Counted from the stretch's first letter, positions 16,868 to 26,414 are shown. The stretch: 64,000 bases of DNA from Clostridiales bacterium (GCA_017427465.1 JAFRST010000062.1:64703-128702); one strand, 5' to 3'. The notes: generated by a model from the sequence alone, not told the origin. Program-made: numbers and translations.

Positions 16868-17776
16868 TCACTTTTTGTAGACCTTCGTGTAGAGGAACAC
16901 CATTGCCGTAAGGCTGAGTACCGTGAAAACGAGTACGTAGATGCACATCGAATTTACCGACATCTGATTACCGAACACCTTGCAGTTAAATGTCATCGCT
17001 TCCTTGATGGAGCTTATGAACAATCCGTTATCAAGGCCCCCTATGGATGTGTTCATCTTATCTGCTATGCCTGACAGGAGCGCGGTTCGAAGGAGCGCGC
17101 TGATCTGGCTCGCGGGAAAGATATTGCATACGGTCTGGACTCCTGACGAGAACTGCGAGATCGGGATGTAAGCGCCGATAACAAAGCCGGCTGCTGCGGA
17201 TAAGATCCCAAAGAATGCGCCTGCCGCAGAAGATGACTTGAAGAACAATACTACGGTCATGAACAGCGCGCTAGATGACAGACATCCGAGGAATACCACG
17301 CCGTATGCGGCTGCAACTCCCAAGACCGTAAGGTGCATGCTGCCCATGAAGTTAAGGATCATAAGTCCGGCAGTGAGCAGGAGCGATGTCATGATGAATG
17401 ATGAGATGACTGCTGCGACAAGATATGACAGGATGATCTGCCACTTCTTTACGGGCGTTGCGAGGATATCGTTATCTACTTTTCTTTCACGGTCTTTGAC
17501 GATCGTTGTCAGGCAGTTGTAAGGGATCGTGATCGTTGCAGAACCTAGTATTCCGACCAGAAGGATCGTGTTAACGAACATCTCTATGTCTTTTGAATCG
17601 ACTAGGTTCTCAAGGCCTTTCATTGTGTTTTCGAGCGCGTCAACAAATGTGCCCTTGAGGAACAAAAGGTACAGCACGAATACTATGATCGATGTCAAAA
17701 GCGAGAACAGCACCGCATAGATGTCTTTGAAATATATCTTTACGTTTCTTCTTGTTAATCCGATAAAACCCTGCAT
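16868..17776 (-). CDS. ABC-2 type transporter permease
   Basis: Encodes 302 residues with about six membrane helices and a large external loop after the first (about residues 38-60). It has the ABC-2 arrangement of drug or lantibiotic exporters. It lies 13 nt after its ATPase gene, with GAGGAG before the ATG. Substrate unknown; the upstream LytTR pair suggests a role in resistance or signalling. Confidence 0.87.
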   Translation of the reverse strand: MQGFIGLTRRNVKIYFKDIYAVLFSLLTSIIVFVLYLLFLKGTFVDALENTMKGLENLVDSKDIEMFVNTILLVGILGSATITIPYNCLTTIVKDRERKVDNDILATPVKKWQIILSYLVAAVISSFIMTSLLLTAGLMILNFMGSMHLTVLGVAAAYGVVFLGCLSSSALFMTVVLFFKSSSAAGAFFGILSAAAGFVIGAYIPISQFSSGVQTVCNIFPASQISALLRTALLSGIADKMNTSIGGLDNGLFISSIKEAMTFNCKVFGNQMSVNSMCIYVLVFTVLSLTAMVFLYTKVYKK

Positions 17777-17789
17777 ATTAATTCTCCTC

Positions 17790-18695
17790 TCATACTTCCA
17801 TTGCTCTTCCCGTAAGTTTCAGGAAGACGTCGTCCATGCTGCCCTTGATGATCTCGAAGTCCCTGAAGCATCCGCGCTTGTCCTTGATCCTGTCTATGAT
17901 GTCCCCTTCAAAAAGAATGTTGTAATGATCGGCATCGTATACAAAACCGGGATTTATGGCTGCCGCCTCTTTGTCATTCTCTTCGCTCCTTGGCGCATAC
18001 CAGAGGAACTTTGAAGAGGTATATTCGCTCTTGAGTCCGGAAGGTGTCCCCTGTGCTATGACCTTGCCCTTATCAAGGATCACGACGTTATCTGCATCTC
18101 TGGTCTCTTCCATGTAGTGAGTGGTAAGGAAGATAGTCATCCCGCGCTCTCTTCTTAAGTAATCGATGTAGTCCCAGACGATCTTTCTTGACTTGGGATC
18201 CAGACCTGTCGTGGGCTCATCGAGGAACAATATCTTCGGTTTGTTGAGCAAGGCCCTTACGATATCGACTCTTCTTCTCTGGCCGCCGGAGAGCTGTCCG
18301 TATTTCCTCTTCATGATTTCTCCTAATTCGAAGCAGTCATAAAATTCCATGATCCTTTCTCTGACCTGCTTCCTGCTGTAGCCGTAGTAACTGCCTCTGG
18401 TATAGAGGTTTTCTTCCACGGTAAGGATGTCATCAAGCACTGAGTTCTGGAATACGATGCCGATCTCTTTTCTGATCAGATCGTCTTCTTTGCCGAGCAC
18501 ATGCGAACACACTCTGATGTCACCGGAAGTTTTTCCGAGGATCGTGCAAAGTATGTTGATCGTGGTCGATTTGCCGGCTCCGTTCTCGCCTAAGAATGCG
18601 AAAAGCTCACCCTCTTTGACATCGAAGCTGATGCCGTCCACTGCGAGGTGTTCAGAATACTTTTTGGTAAGGTCTCTGACTTCGATAATGTTCAT
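17790..18695 (-). CDS. ABC transporter ATP-binding protein
   Basis: Encodes 301 residues. Walker A is GENGAGKST, signature is LSGGQRRRVDIVRAL, Walker B is ILFLDEPTTGLD, and the H-loop is FLTTHYMEE. The C-terminal 80 residues are the extra domain of the drug-resistance (DRA/CcmA-like) family. It energises the permease at 16868-17776. Two operator-like sites lie about 80-110 bp upstream. Confidence 0.92.
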   Translation of the reverse strand: MNIIEVRDLTKKYSEHLAVDGISFDVKEGELFAFLGENGAGKSTTINILCTILGKTSGDIRVCSHVLGKEDDLIRKEIGIVFQNSVLDDILTVEENLYTRGSYYGYSRKQVRERIMEFYDCFELGEIMKRKYGQLSGGQRRRVDIVRALLNKPKILFLDEPTTGLDPKSRKIVWDYIDYLRRERGMTIFLTTHYMEETRDADNVVILDKGKVIAQGTPSGLKSEYTSSKFLWYAPRSEENDKEAAAINPGFVYDADHYNILFEGDIIDRIKDKRGCFRDFEIIKGSMDDVFLKLTGRAMEV

Positions 18696-18772
18696 GTCCT
18701 TTTCCCCTTTTCATGTGTTTTGTTTGCTTGAACACATTTTTCAATCTTTGGGGAGAAAAGGGAACAGTTAAG

Positions 18773-18805
18773 CGACCAAGTTGCAAAAAGGGGCAACCAA
18801 GTTGC
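18773..18805. promoter_or_regulatory. Paired operator-like sites before ABC transporter
   Basis: ACCAAGTTGC occurs at 18775-18784 and again at 18796-18805, exactly 21 bp (two helical turns) apart. Each copy is the core of a dyad GCRACCAAGTTGC; the second is a perfect GCAAC-CAA-GTTGC. LytTR regulators usually bind paired repeats spaced by helical turns, and a LytTR gene lies immediately upstream, so these are the likely target sites. Confidence 0.6.
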
Positions 18806-18862
18806 TGAAAACGGGGTTTGGAGAGTGTAGATGAACCCGGGGAATGCCCGGCGCCACGCTAT

Positions 18863-19282
18863 TTATTCTTCGTCTCTTATGGAATCGAGCGCGGAGTTGA
18901 TCTCCTTATCGTCTTTTTTGTAGATCCATAACGTTGTGATCCACACGAAAATATACACTCCGATAAATATCAGCATTACGAACGCATAACCCAGGATATT
19001 CGTATACCACTTAAAGAGCCATCCCAGAAGCGATACGACGGCAAACAAAGAACAGAAATGAATGGCGATCCTTAACTTAAAGTGTTTGGCATTCTCGGAA
19101 GCAAAGATAAGCACGGGGAATGAACACAGGATTCCGGTCAGCAAAACACTCGGAATAAAATACCAGCTTACGACGTAATCGTCGTCCATGAGATGATAGA
19201 TCAGCTGCGCTATGCCGACACCCAGAAAGATACCGGTGGAGATGAAGCTTGCCTGCATGAATAGGAGTTTGAGTTTAGTCAT
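18863..19282 (-). CDS. DUF3021 membrane protein
   Basis: Encodes 139 residues with four membrane helices (about 12-30, 40-62, 70-92, 98-120) and a charged tail. DUF3021 proteins are regularly encoded right after a LytTR regulator, as here, with a 4-bp ATGA overlap. They are thought to hold the regulator inactive at the membrane until a signal arrives. Inference from context: this pair controls the adjacent ABC transporter. Confidence 0.85.
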   Translation of the reverse strand: MTKLKLLFMQASFISTGIFLGVGIAQLIYHLMDDDYVVSWYFIPSVLLTGILCSFPVLIFASENAKHFKLRIAIHFCSLFAVVSLLGWLFKWYTNILGYAFVMLIFIGVYIFVWITTLWIYKKDDKEINSALDSIRDEE

Positions 19283-19713
19283 AGATCAAGTCTCCTTTTG
19301 ATTTCTTTAACATAACCCCTGGATATCACGATCTTCTCGTCATTGAGGAGCGTGGCTTCCATCCTTCCGCTGATGTCGGAACGGACGCATTTTATCTTTT
19401 TCAAGTTGACGATCATGGACTTGGAAACACGCAAGAAATAATCCCCCAGAGTCTCTTCGAGCTCATATAGCCTGAGCCTTGTCTCATAGCACCCGGAACG
19501 TGAATATACAAAGGTCTTCTTGTCGACAGATTCCATATAGTAAAGAGCAGACGTCTCCACGAAGACGTTGTTGCCGTCCTTTAAAAGAGGGATCTTGCGC
19601 TCGTTGCCTTCAAGAAGATCAATCGCAGCCTTGATGTCTTCAGTCTGGGACTGGGCCCTGATGACCGCTTCTTCCTTTTCGGGCGAATCAACCTGTTCGA
19701 ATCTTACCTTCAT
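19279..19713 (-). CDS. LytTR DNA-binding transcriptional regulator
   Basis: Encodes 144 residues. A short N-terminal region is followed by a LytTR domain (about 45-144) with LYYMESVDKKTFVYS, FLRVSKSMIVNLKKI and VISRGYVKEIKRRL. There is no receiver domain, so it is not a two-component regulator. It is paired with DUF3021 and lies upstream of an ABC exporter. Probable targets are the repeated sites at 18775-18805. Confidence 0.9.
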   Translation of the reverse strand: MKVRFEQVDSPEKEEAVIRAQSQTEDIKAAIDLLEGNERKIPLLKDGNNVFVETSALYYMESVDKKTFVYSRSGCYETRLRLYELEETLGDYFLRVSKSMIVNLKKIKCVRSDISGRMEATLLNDEKIVISRGYVKEIKRRLDL

Positions 19714-19773
19714 TTAGGATTCCTTTTTGCTAAATCTTTTCGAGAACATTATATCCCGAATCGGAAATAAATT

Positions 19774-19804
19774 AAGCGCAGAGTCATTTAAAGGCCCTGC
19801 GCTT
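19774..19804 (-). terminator. Terminator after giant lipoprotein gene
   Basis: AAGCGCAG (19774-19781) pairs with CTGCGCTT (19797-19804). On the minus strand a T-rich tract follows. It ends the 19834-22218 gene and insulates the LytTR operon. Confidence 0.65.
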
Positions 19805-19833
19805 TTCGGAGAGTGTTATGAAGGATAAGTATC

Positions 19834-22218
19834 CTACATTTCTTTAACGTATTTATTCGCGCGGTCATTTAAGATCTTTACCACGTCATCGAGCGTGCGG
19901 TCGCCCGCGTAATAAGGCTCGATCTCTTCAACTAAGAAAGCTGTTATTACCGGGTCGTCGTAATAGTATGTCGAGATCGTAGAAAGGCTCTCCATCATCT
20001 TGTCTTCCATGTCTTTGGTGGCAAGCTTGTAGCCGAATATTTTCGAATCCTCGGAAAGGAAATCCATATACTGCGATAATTCAACATCCGATTCATAGCC
20101 GGTATTATTCTTATCAAGGATCATCGAGATGTTTCTGGCCATTATCTCTTTGTTGGTAACGAGATTTAAGAATTCTTTTGAAGTGCCGCCGTAACCTGCA
20201 CCCGCAAAAAGGAAGTTGATGAACTTTTTGCAGCCCTCCTTCATGTCAGAAGAACTGGTGACCGAGATCGTCTCTATAGCCCTGAATCTGGGGCCTGAAG
20301 CATCAACGGACGGAGTGCCGATTATCGTGTAGTTTCCATCAGACGACTTGCACGCGTGAATAAAATCAACAAAGCTCTCCACGCGCTCATAGCGGCATGC
20401 GCTGCGGGGTCTGGCAGTCTCTTCTGCCCACTCGAAATCATCGGGTTTTGTATATCCGTCCTGAGTAAATAATATATCAGCGTACTCGACTGTCTTATAA
20501 AACTGGTCCGTTCCGAAGTTTACGCTATCGCCTTCGATCGCAGCCTTTGTATCAATGCAGGACAGGATGAAATCCTTCTTGTAGTTGTATGTCGACAGCG
20601 GATAATCGTAGGGCGAGAATCCGTCCAGGTCTTCTTCTATCATCTTCTCAAAGTCCTCGAAAGTAATCCCAACGGCGCCCGGCGCAACGAGGCTCGTATC
20701 CGTTACAAGGCCCTCTATCTCAAGCGTTACAGGAAGGAAGTACTGCTTGCCTCCGATCTTCGAAGCTTCAATGATGTTGGCAAACTGCTTATCCATGACT
20801 TCCTGGTCCATGTATCCGGTCAGGTCTTCGAATACTTCATCTCTCATCGCGTAATTATTCTGGATGCCTACCGCGAGATCAGGCGCCTCGTCTCCGTTAA
20901 GCTCCTGGATCATCGTATAAAGCTTCTCGTCATCAACATTTAAGATCGAGAAATCCCTTCCCGCTTTAATGCCTGTCTTATACTTGCTCCAGACCCTTAT
21001 GAGATATTCGCTATCTGTCCTGTTGAATTCATAAATGGCATTGGACAGATACTCCGTTATGTCTTTATCAATAGGCGTCGCGATCTCGATAACTTGCTTT
21101 CCCGCATGCGGGTTTTTATCGGCCTTTTTCAGGATAGTAACCGTCTCATCCATGCCGGCAATGTTTATTGAATAAGCAGTGGTCTTACTCGAGAAGATTA
21201 CAGCCGAGCTCTCCGTGCAGTCTATAAGCTCTACATCTTCAGACAGGTCAGAAAAATAAGGCGTATACCAGTTGTTGTCAATGACGGTCTTAACCTCCTG
21301 GGACTTCATGTCGAACATTGTAATATTGCCGAGCGTATCGATCTTATAAAGCTCTCCGCTTGCGACCGTATGGTAATCTGCCAGGCTGACTTCGTCTTCA
21401 AGCTGCACGGTATAATTCTCGCTTTTTACGCATTTTCCGGTCTCCGGATCAAACTCAAGGACCATCATTCCATTACGCGAATATCCGACAGTTAAAACTG
21501 TTTTGGCAACGGCATTAAAGGAAAATGAATCGAGCGCATAAAACTCCGGAAGTCCGGTCATATCAAGCTCTGAAAGATATTCGGAGCCTCTGTAGACAAA
21601 AGCATTCGCTTTAAGACTTGTTCCCTGGCCCTGGGAATAGATGACGGGAATATAATAATCTCCTGCGCTGTAAACATTTGCGACTCCGGCCCACGCCATA
21701 AACCCGTCTTCTATCGAGAGCTCGCCTCCATCCTTGCCCTTAAAAAGCCTCGGCTTAGATGCAGCGCCGCTCTCAAGATCCAGCGTGAACAGTCCTGTCT
21801 CAAATGAGCCTGTCGCAAAAAATCTGGCCAGAACCTCAGCCGTTTTTCCATCGCTGTCGGGCTTTAGCCCCAAGATCGTATCGATCTCATAGCCCTCAGG
21901 AGACTTGACCCTTACACGGCTTAACATCTGCCCCTGCTCATCAAAGGTATCAATAAAAGCTCTTCTGTAATCGTCGTAATCAGCAAGATTCGTAAGATTA
22001 TATAAGTGAAAAACTTTGCCGTTGCTGTACCCTACGACACTGCCTTCGTACATCTCGGTAGGCAGGCGCTCCGATTCGAGCTTGAATCTTACCGATTCAA
22101 ACCAAGGATCGCTTTCTTTAACTTTTGTGTTTTTGCTCTTGCTTTTCGAGCACGACATAAGCGATGGCATCAGCATAACGACAGCCATAGCCAAAGACAG
22201 CATTTTCAGCTTCTTCAT
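19834..22218 (-). CDS. Giant lipoprotein: propeller-like domain plus solute-binding domain
   Basis: Encodes 794 residues. The lipobox is LMSC (Cys23). A conserved DPWF motif follows, then about 350 beta-rich residues resembling a propeller. A KADKNPHAGK hinge comes near residue 385. The remainder resembles ABC sugar solute-binding proteins: AIYEFNRTDSEYLIRV starts it, and the ending KILNDRANKYVKEM is the usual tail. No transporter permease is nearby, so import is not shown. The gene at 59466-61841 and the partial gene at 61846-64000 are paralogues. CGGAGGTTATT precedes the ATG. The stop is TAG. Confidence 0.8.
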   Translation of the reverse strand: MKKLKMLSLAMAVVMLMPSLMSCSKSKSKNTKVKESDPWFESVRFKLESERLPTEMYEGSVVGYSNGKVFHLYNLTNLADYDDYRRAFIDTFDEQGQMLSRVRVKSPEGYEIDTILGLKPDSDGKTAEVLARFFATGSFETGLFTLDLESGAASKPRLFKGKDGGELSIEDGFMAWAGVANVYSAGDYYIPVIYSQGQGTSLKANAFVYRGSEYLSELDMTGLPEFYALDSFSFNAVAKTVLTVGYSRNGMMVLEFDPETGKCVKSENYTVQLEDEVSLADYHTVASGELYKIDTLGNITMFDMKSQEVKTVIDNNWYTPYFSDLSEDVELIDCTESSAVIFSSKTTAYSINIAGMDETVTILKKADKNPHAGKQVIEIATPIDKDITEYLSNAIYEFNRTDSEYLIRVWSKYKTGIKAGRDFSILNVDDEKLYTMIQELNGDEAPDLAVGIQNNYAMRDEVFEDLTGYMDQEVMDKQFANIIEASKIGGKQYFLPVTLEIEGLVTDTSLVAPGAVGITFEDFEKMIEEDLDGFSPYDYPLSTYNYKKDFILSCIDTKAAIEGDSVNFGTDQFYKTVEYADILFTQDGYTKPDDFEWAEETARPRSACRYERVESFVDFIHACKSSDGNYTIIGTPSVDASGPRFRAIETISVTSSSDMKEGCKKFINFLFAGAGYGGTSKEFLNLVTNKEIMARNISMILDKNNTGYESDVELSQYMDFLSEDSKIFGYKLATKDMEDKMMESLSTISTYYYDDPVITAFLVEEIEPYYAGDRTLDDVVKILNDRANKYVKEM

Positions 22219-22347
22219 AAATAACCTCCGTAAGATTTCCTATTACCCTGAATCCACTATAAATTATTTTTGCGGATTGAAAATATAAAACCGGAAAATG
22301 TCACCATTTTTATGCCAAAAAGATGCCGGCGGGACATTGGTGTGCTT

Positions 22348-23805
22348 TTAGTCCTTTATCCAGACCAGGCAATAGAATACAAGAGATACCGCCGCAAAAA
22401 CATATGTCGCAGCAGTCGTAACCGCCGACAGAAGTCTCGGACTGATCTCCTTTGATCTGCCGGTGTAATAAGCACCCGCGATGATCGTCGGAACGATATA
22501 TCTGAAAGACATCGTGCATGTGTAAGGATAGCTGAAGCAGAAGTAAACATAAGAACCGAGCTCTGCTATAAGAAGTATCGTCATAACGAGGTTCATGAAG
22601 TTCCTGCCCTTGATCCACGCCACGATAAGATTGAAGAATATCGTGATCGTGAGCACCGTAAATGACGCCAGCAGGAGATATCCGATGAGCGCCATGACCA
22701 TGTGATCTCTGTAGTAGTCGGCATCGAAAACAGCCTCATTCAGAGTCTCCGAGATTATGTTGTAGTTAACGCCATCGCCGAACGATAAGAACCTCTTCCA
22801 GAAAGGCATCTGCTCGATTATCTGTCCCGGATTGAGCACGACATCAGGCCTTGCGACATAAGTTATCGGAACATTCCAGAGGATATAGGATCTTACCTGA
22901 TACCAGAGTCCCAAAGGCGCACAGACTGCCAGGAATGCCAGGTACTGTAACGCGTAACGGAGCTTTGTCTTCGATTCAAAGAATGCCTTAAGCATTATGA
23001 ATCCTACAGGCACCGCGATGACGCCCGCAGAGAGCTTGGCCATCATGCCGAGCCCCACGCAAAGCGCTATTCCCATGAGTTTTAAGAATGACCTCTTCTC
23101 ATCGTTGTACCAGACAACCGCAAGATAAAGTGCAGCGACCGCGAACATGACAGAGAGCGGGTCGTTATTTAATGCACCGGAGAATACGATCAGCTGCGGA
23201 TGCAGAGCGACCGTGAGATATGCGAGTGTCTCACCCTTGGATGATAGGTTCCAGAGCTTGATGAATCTTTTAGCGACAGCGAGAGTTACGAGTGAATAGA
23301 AAAGTGACAGTGCCTGAAGTGCATCCCAGTTATGAGCAAGACCCGGAGCTATAGCTCTGTATATGCCGAAGAAGACCGCGCAGATTATGTGCTGGAGCGG
23401 CGGATGATAGAACTGCCAGTGAAGAGTTATGTCCTCATTGAGGAGCTTATGATTCTCGAGAATGTATTCGATATATTCGGCATGATAATTCAGCTCGAGA
23501 TCGGTATCGAACTCGCCCATGTCATGCTGCCTCTGCTGCGCGCCGGTATAGAGCACGTATAAGGTCCTGACTGCGATTGCTGCGATGGTTATGACCGCTA
23601 TAATGCGGCCGGCTTTATCGCCGTCTTCATTCTTTATGATGATGTATGAGAATCCAGCAAAACCTATTATCAGTACCGCGATGTTTACGGGGTTAAGGAG
23701 CGAGGAACTGCAGCCTGTCAGGATGAGCACGAACAAAGACCATACAGCGCAGACGGCTATATCGATACCCGGTTTTTGTGTCTTGATGAAATTGCCTTTT
23801 CCCAT
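22348..23805 (-). CDS. GT39-like membrane glycosyltransferase
   Basis: Encodes 485 residues with about 11-12 membrane helices. The first external loop contains an acidic pair in FDTDLELNYHAEY and the HPPLQHII motif, as in dolichyl/undecaprenyl-phosphate-dependent mannosyl- and arabinosyltransferases (GT-C fold). It would transfer a sugar from a lipid carrier to a surface acceptor. No clear ribosome binding site is seen. It stands alone between the lipoprotein gene and the repeat region. Confidence 0.75.
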   Translation of the reverse strand: MGKGNFIKTQKPGIDIAVCAVWSLFVLILTGCSSSLLNPVNIAVLIIGFAGFSYIIIKNEDGDKAGRIIAVITIAAIAVRTLYVLYTGAQQRQHDMGEFDTDLELNYHAEYIEYILENHKLLNEDITLHWQFYHPPLQHIICAVFFGIYRAIAPGLAHNWDALQALSLFYSLVTLAVAKRFIKLWNLSSKGETLAYLTVALHPQLIVFSGALNNDPLSVMFAVAALYLAVVWYNDEKRSFLKLMGIALCVGLGMMAKLSAGVIAVPVGFIMLKAFFESKTKLRYALQYLAFLAVCAPLGLWYQVRSYILWNVPITYVARPDVVLNPGQIIEQMPFWKRFLSFGDGVNYNIISETLNEAVFDADYYRDHMVMALIGYLLLASFTVLTITIFFNLIVAWIKGRNFMNLVMTILLIAELGSYVYFCFSYPYTCTMSFRYIVPTIIAGAYYTGRSKEISPRLLSAVTTAATYVFAAVSLVFYCLVWIKD

Positions 23806-23853
23806 ATTAGAAAAGAATAAAGTAGGTGCAGGAGAATTGCAAATGTGAGGGGC

Positions 23854-24090
23854 TAAACAAATTCCACTGCTTTTTCGCTCCGGCTAAACAAATTCCGCCT
23901 CATTTTCGATCCGGCTAAACAAATTTGAGGGTAAACTCGAGGGGGCCGCCTCAAATTTCGCCTCATTTTCGATCTGGCTAAACAAATTTGAGGGTAAACT
24001 CGAGGGGGCCGCCTCAAATTCCGCCTCATTTTCGATCCGGCTAAACAAATTTGAGGGTAAACTTGAGGGGGCCGCCTCAAATCTACCCGC
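23854..24090. repeat. 63-bp tandem repeats with internal hairpin (intergenic element, locus 2)
   Basis: The word GGCTAAACAAATT recurs at about 23882, 23913, 23976 and 24039; the last three are exactly 63 bp apart. Each 63-bp unit contains AAATTTGAGG and GCCTCAAATT, an inverted repeat closing over about 17 nt, followed by CCGCCTCATTTTCGATC. The first copies are shortened (31 bp). Because 63 is a multiple of 3, long open frames appear across it on the minus strand, but none has a ribosome site. This fills most of the 470-bp gap; the rest holds a terminator and no gene. Confidence 0.85.
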
Positions 24091-24218
24091 ATTTTGCAGC
24101 ACATAGTCACGAGTTCTGATTTATGCATGCCGCATTTCCGCTTCCCGGGCGGTGCTTCAAAGGCGATTTGCTACACTTTTCATTTTGCTTTTTCGCGAGG
24201 TGCGAAAAACCATCAAAC

Positions 24219-24255
24219 AAAAAAGAGCCCGCAGCCTATAAAAGCGCGGGCTCTT
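24219..24255 (-). terminator. Terminator of xylanase gene
   Basis: AAGAGCCCGC (24223-24232) pairs perfectly with GCGGGCTCTT (24246-24255). On the minus strand a run of Ts follows. Confidence 0.85.
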
Positions 24256-24276
24256 AAATTCAGATCAATTATCAGA

Positions 24277-26304
24277 TCAGTCAACTGTCTCGATCTTGAG
24301 GCTGTCGAGATAGAACGGGCTCATGTCGGAGCTCTCCCAGTAGATCTGGAGTGTAGCGCCGGCATCTACCGTGTAGTCGCATTCAACGAATACCCACTCG
24401 CCTGTTCCTGTGGGAACTTCTGCGAGGTGAGGCCATGTGCCGTCGATATCAGCTGTGAGGCAGCACTGGTCTGCAGCGGACTTGATGGCGAAGGATACGT
24501 GGATCGTGTGGCCTGCGTAGTTGCTGACGTCAACTGCATAGCCGTCGTATGTGTCGTAGCCTTCGGAGTTCTCGAGACACCATTCGCCCTCGTAAGCGTC
24601 GCCTACGATCTTCTGGACGGAGCTGTATCTCGGACCGCCTGTGAATGACTTGTCCTCATAGTCTTCGATGAACGGTGTTGTGTCTACAACAGGCTCAACA
24701 TAATCAGCCGGCTTAGCGACTTCACCGCCGTTTACAGCGCACATAACGCCTTCGTATGCGGGCTTGGGTGAGAGATTGCCGTAGAAGAGCAAAGGCTTTG
24801 TGGAAGACTTCCAGCTCATGTCATCTGTAAGACCCCAGACAGTAACGCACTCGATCGGAACGCCTGCCTTGTCTGCCTCGATAATAGCCGTGAAGAGCTT
24901 CTGCATATAGACGCCCTGGTCGTACATAGGGTTCTGTGACTTGGGAGCTGTTACGTCGAGCTCTGTGATGTGGATGATGACACCGAGCTCGTCTGCGTAT
25001 CTCTTTGCAGCAGAGATGTAGTAGTCGGGATCAAGGCCGGAGCTGATGTGGCTCTGCATACCCATACCGTCGATGTTGCCTGCGGCAGCGATAGGCTTGA
25101 GCAGGTTGATGATGTCATCCTGCTTGGATCCCTGATACTCGTTGTAATCGTTGTAGAAGAGCTGGACATTGGAAGGAGCGTGCTTTCTTGCGAATTCGAA
25201 AGCCTTCTCTACGAAGTCGTTGCCGATCGTCTGTGTCCAGTAGCTCTGTCTGATTCCGCCGCCGTCGTCAATGCACTCGTTGCAGACGTCCCAGGCATAG
25301 ATAACGCCCGGATAATTTGTCTCGCAGTAATTGATAACGGAGTCGATGTAGTTCTCCATTCTCTTGAGCATGAGGTCTCTGCTTGCGAGCTGTCCGTTGA
25401 CATCGTAGTTCTCATAGAAGAACCAGGAAGGTGTCTGTGAGTGCCAGATGAGTGTGTGGCCTCTCATGGAGATTCCGTTCTCCTTGCAGAAGTCTAAGAT
25501 CGGCTTAGCAGCATCGAAATGGATTGCCGGACTCTCGTTGTACTTTGCAGGATCCTTAAGGCATGCAGCTGCATCGAGTACGTTCTCAGGCTTGAGCTCG
25601 TTCTCAGGTGTTACTGAGTTGAACTGTGTAAGGATCATCTGTCTGAATCCGTCGTTGGGGTTCGTCATGACTGTAGCAGGAGATGCAACACCGAACTTGA
25701 AGTAGTTTGCATATGCTGCAGAAAGAGAAGCTGTTCCCGTAGGATCTGTCAGTGACTCAACAGGTACGCCCGTGAGGTTGTTCAATTCACCGACGATGCT
25801 GAGCTCGAAAGATGTTACCGTGATATCTCTTACGTCATTTGCTTCGAGATAGATCATTGAATTCTCAGCATTGGCCGGGATCTCAATAGAACCGGTGATC
25901 TCAACGATGCCTGCCTCATTTGGCGTGCCGGGAGCGATGTTTACATAAGAAACGTTTCCGAAGATCTCGTATCTCAAAGATACTGTTAAGGAATCGTTCT
26001 CTGTAGTTGCCTTAACTGACGCCTGGACAGTGTTGCCTCTGTAGTCCGGACAAGGAACTGCGATACCGCAGTTGCTTGCTGCACGGTCTGTGATTACGGT
26101 TGTGCCGTCCTTAAGGGTAATCTTGCAGTCACCGTATGTGACCCAGTTGCCACCCTTGTTCTCCTTCTTCGTGAAGTCCGCAACAATGCTAAGCGGAACA
26201 TCATGCGGGCCTGCAACAGTTGTAGGTGTTGTAGAACCGCAGCCACTGAGAAGGAACATGCCGGCCAATACACCGGCAACGAGTTTGAAAATCTTACCTT
26301 TCAT
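24277..26304 (-). CDS. Lipoprotein endo-xylanase, GH10 with two carbohydrate-binding domains
   Basis: Encodes 675 residues. The lipobox is LLSGC (Cys22). A CBM4/9/22-like beta-sandwich spans about 40-180. The GH10 barrel spans about 200-540, with GHTLIWHSQTPSW, the acid/base Glu in WDVCNEC and the nucleophile Glu in ITELDV. A second CBM-like sandwich closes the protein (about 555-675). It hydrolyses beta-1,4-xylan at the cell surface. The start at 26304 is fixed by GGGGAGG just upstream; the 57 extra residues of the longer frame contain no signal peptide. Confidence 0.93.
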   Translation of the reverse strand: MKGKIFKLVAGVLAGMFLLSGCGSTTPTTVAGPHDVPLSIVADFTKKENKGGNWVTYGDCKITLKDGTTVITDRAASNCGIAVPCPDYRGNTVQASVKATTENDSLTVSLRYEIFGNVSYVNIAPGTPNEAGIVEITGSIEIPANAENSMIYLEANDVRDITVTSFELSIVGELNNLTGVPVESLTDPTGTASLSAAYANYFKFGVASPATVMTNPNDGFRQMILTQFNSVTPENELKPENVLDAAACLKDPAKYNESPAIHFDAAKPILDFCKENGISMRGHTLIWHSQTPSWFFYENYDVNGQLASRDLMLKRMENYIDSVINYCETNYPGVIYAWDVCNECIDDGGGIRQSYWTQTIGNDFVEKAFEFARKHAPSNVQLFYNDYNEYQGSKQDDIINLLKPIAAAGNIDGMGMQSHISSGLDPDYYISAAKRYADELGVIIHITELDVTAPKSQNPMYDQGVYMQKLFTAIIEADKAGVPIECVTVWGLTDDMSWKSSTKPLLFYGNLSPKPAYEGVMCAVNGGEVAKPADYVEPVVDTTPFIEDYEDKSFTGGPRYSSVQKIVGDAYEGEWCLENSEGYDTYDGYAVDVSNYAGHTIHVSFAIKSAADQCCLTADIDGTWPHLAEVPTGTGEWVFVECDYTVDAGATLQIYWESSDMSPFYLDSLKIETVD

Positions 26305-26347
26305 AATACCTCCCCGAAAATATAATTTTCGCAGTTTACCTCGGTTA

Positions 26348-26377
26348 ATGATACAGCAAGAATGGATAAGTAGACAA
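26348..26377 (-). promoter_or_regulatory. Promoter of xylanase gene
   Basis: Minus-strand TTGTCT (26372-26377) and TATCAT (26348-26353, preceded by TG) are 18 bp apart. The 15 bp around this -10 box are identical to those at the ABC-F promoter (2996-3010). Confidence 0.6.
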
Positions 26378-26414
26378 GACATGGCATTTAGGGAATGTTC
26401 AATAAATAAAGGGT

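Noticed and set aside
23853-24128. A 91-residue minus-strand frame of Arg/Pro-rich repeats
   Set aside because: It comes from the 63-bp tandem repeat (a multiple of 3), lacks a ribosome site and has parallel frames open beside it.
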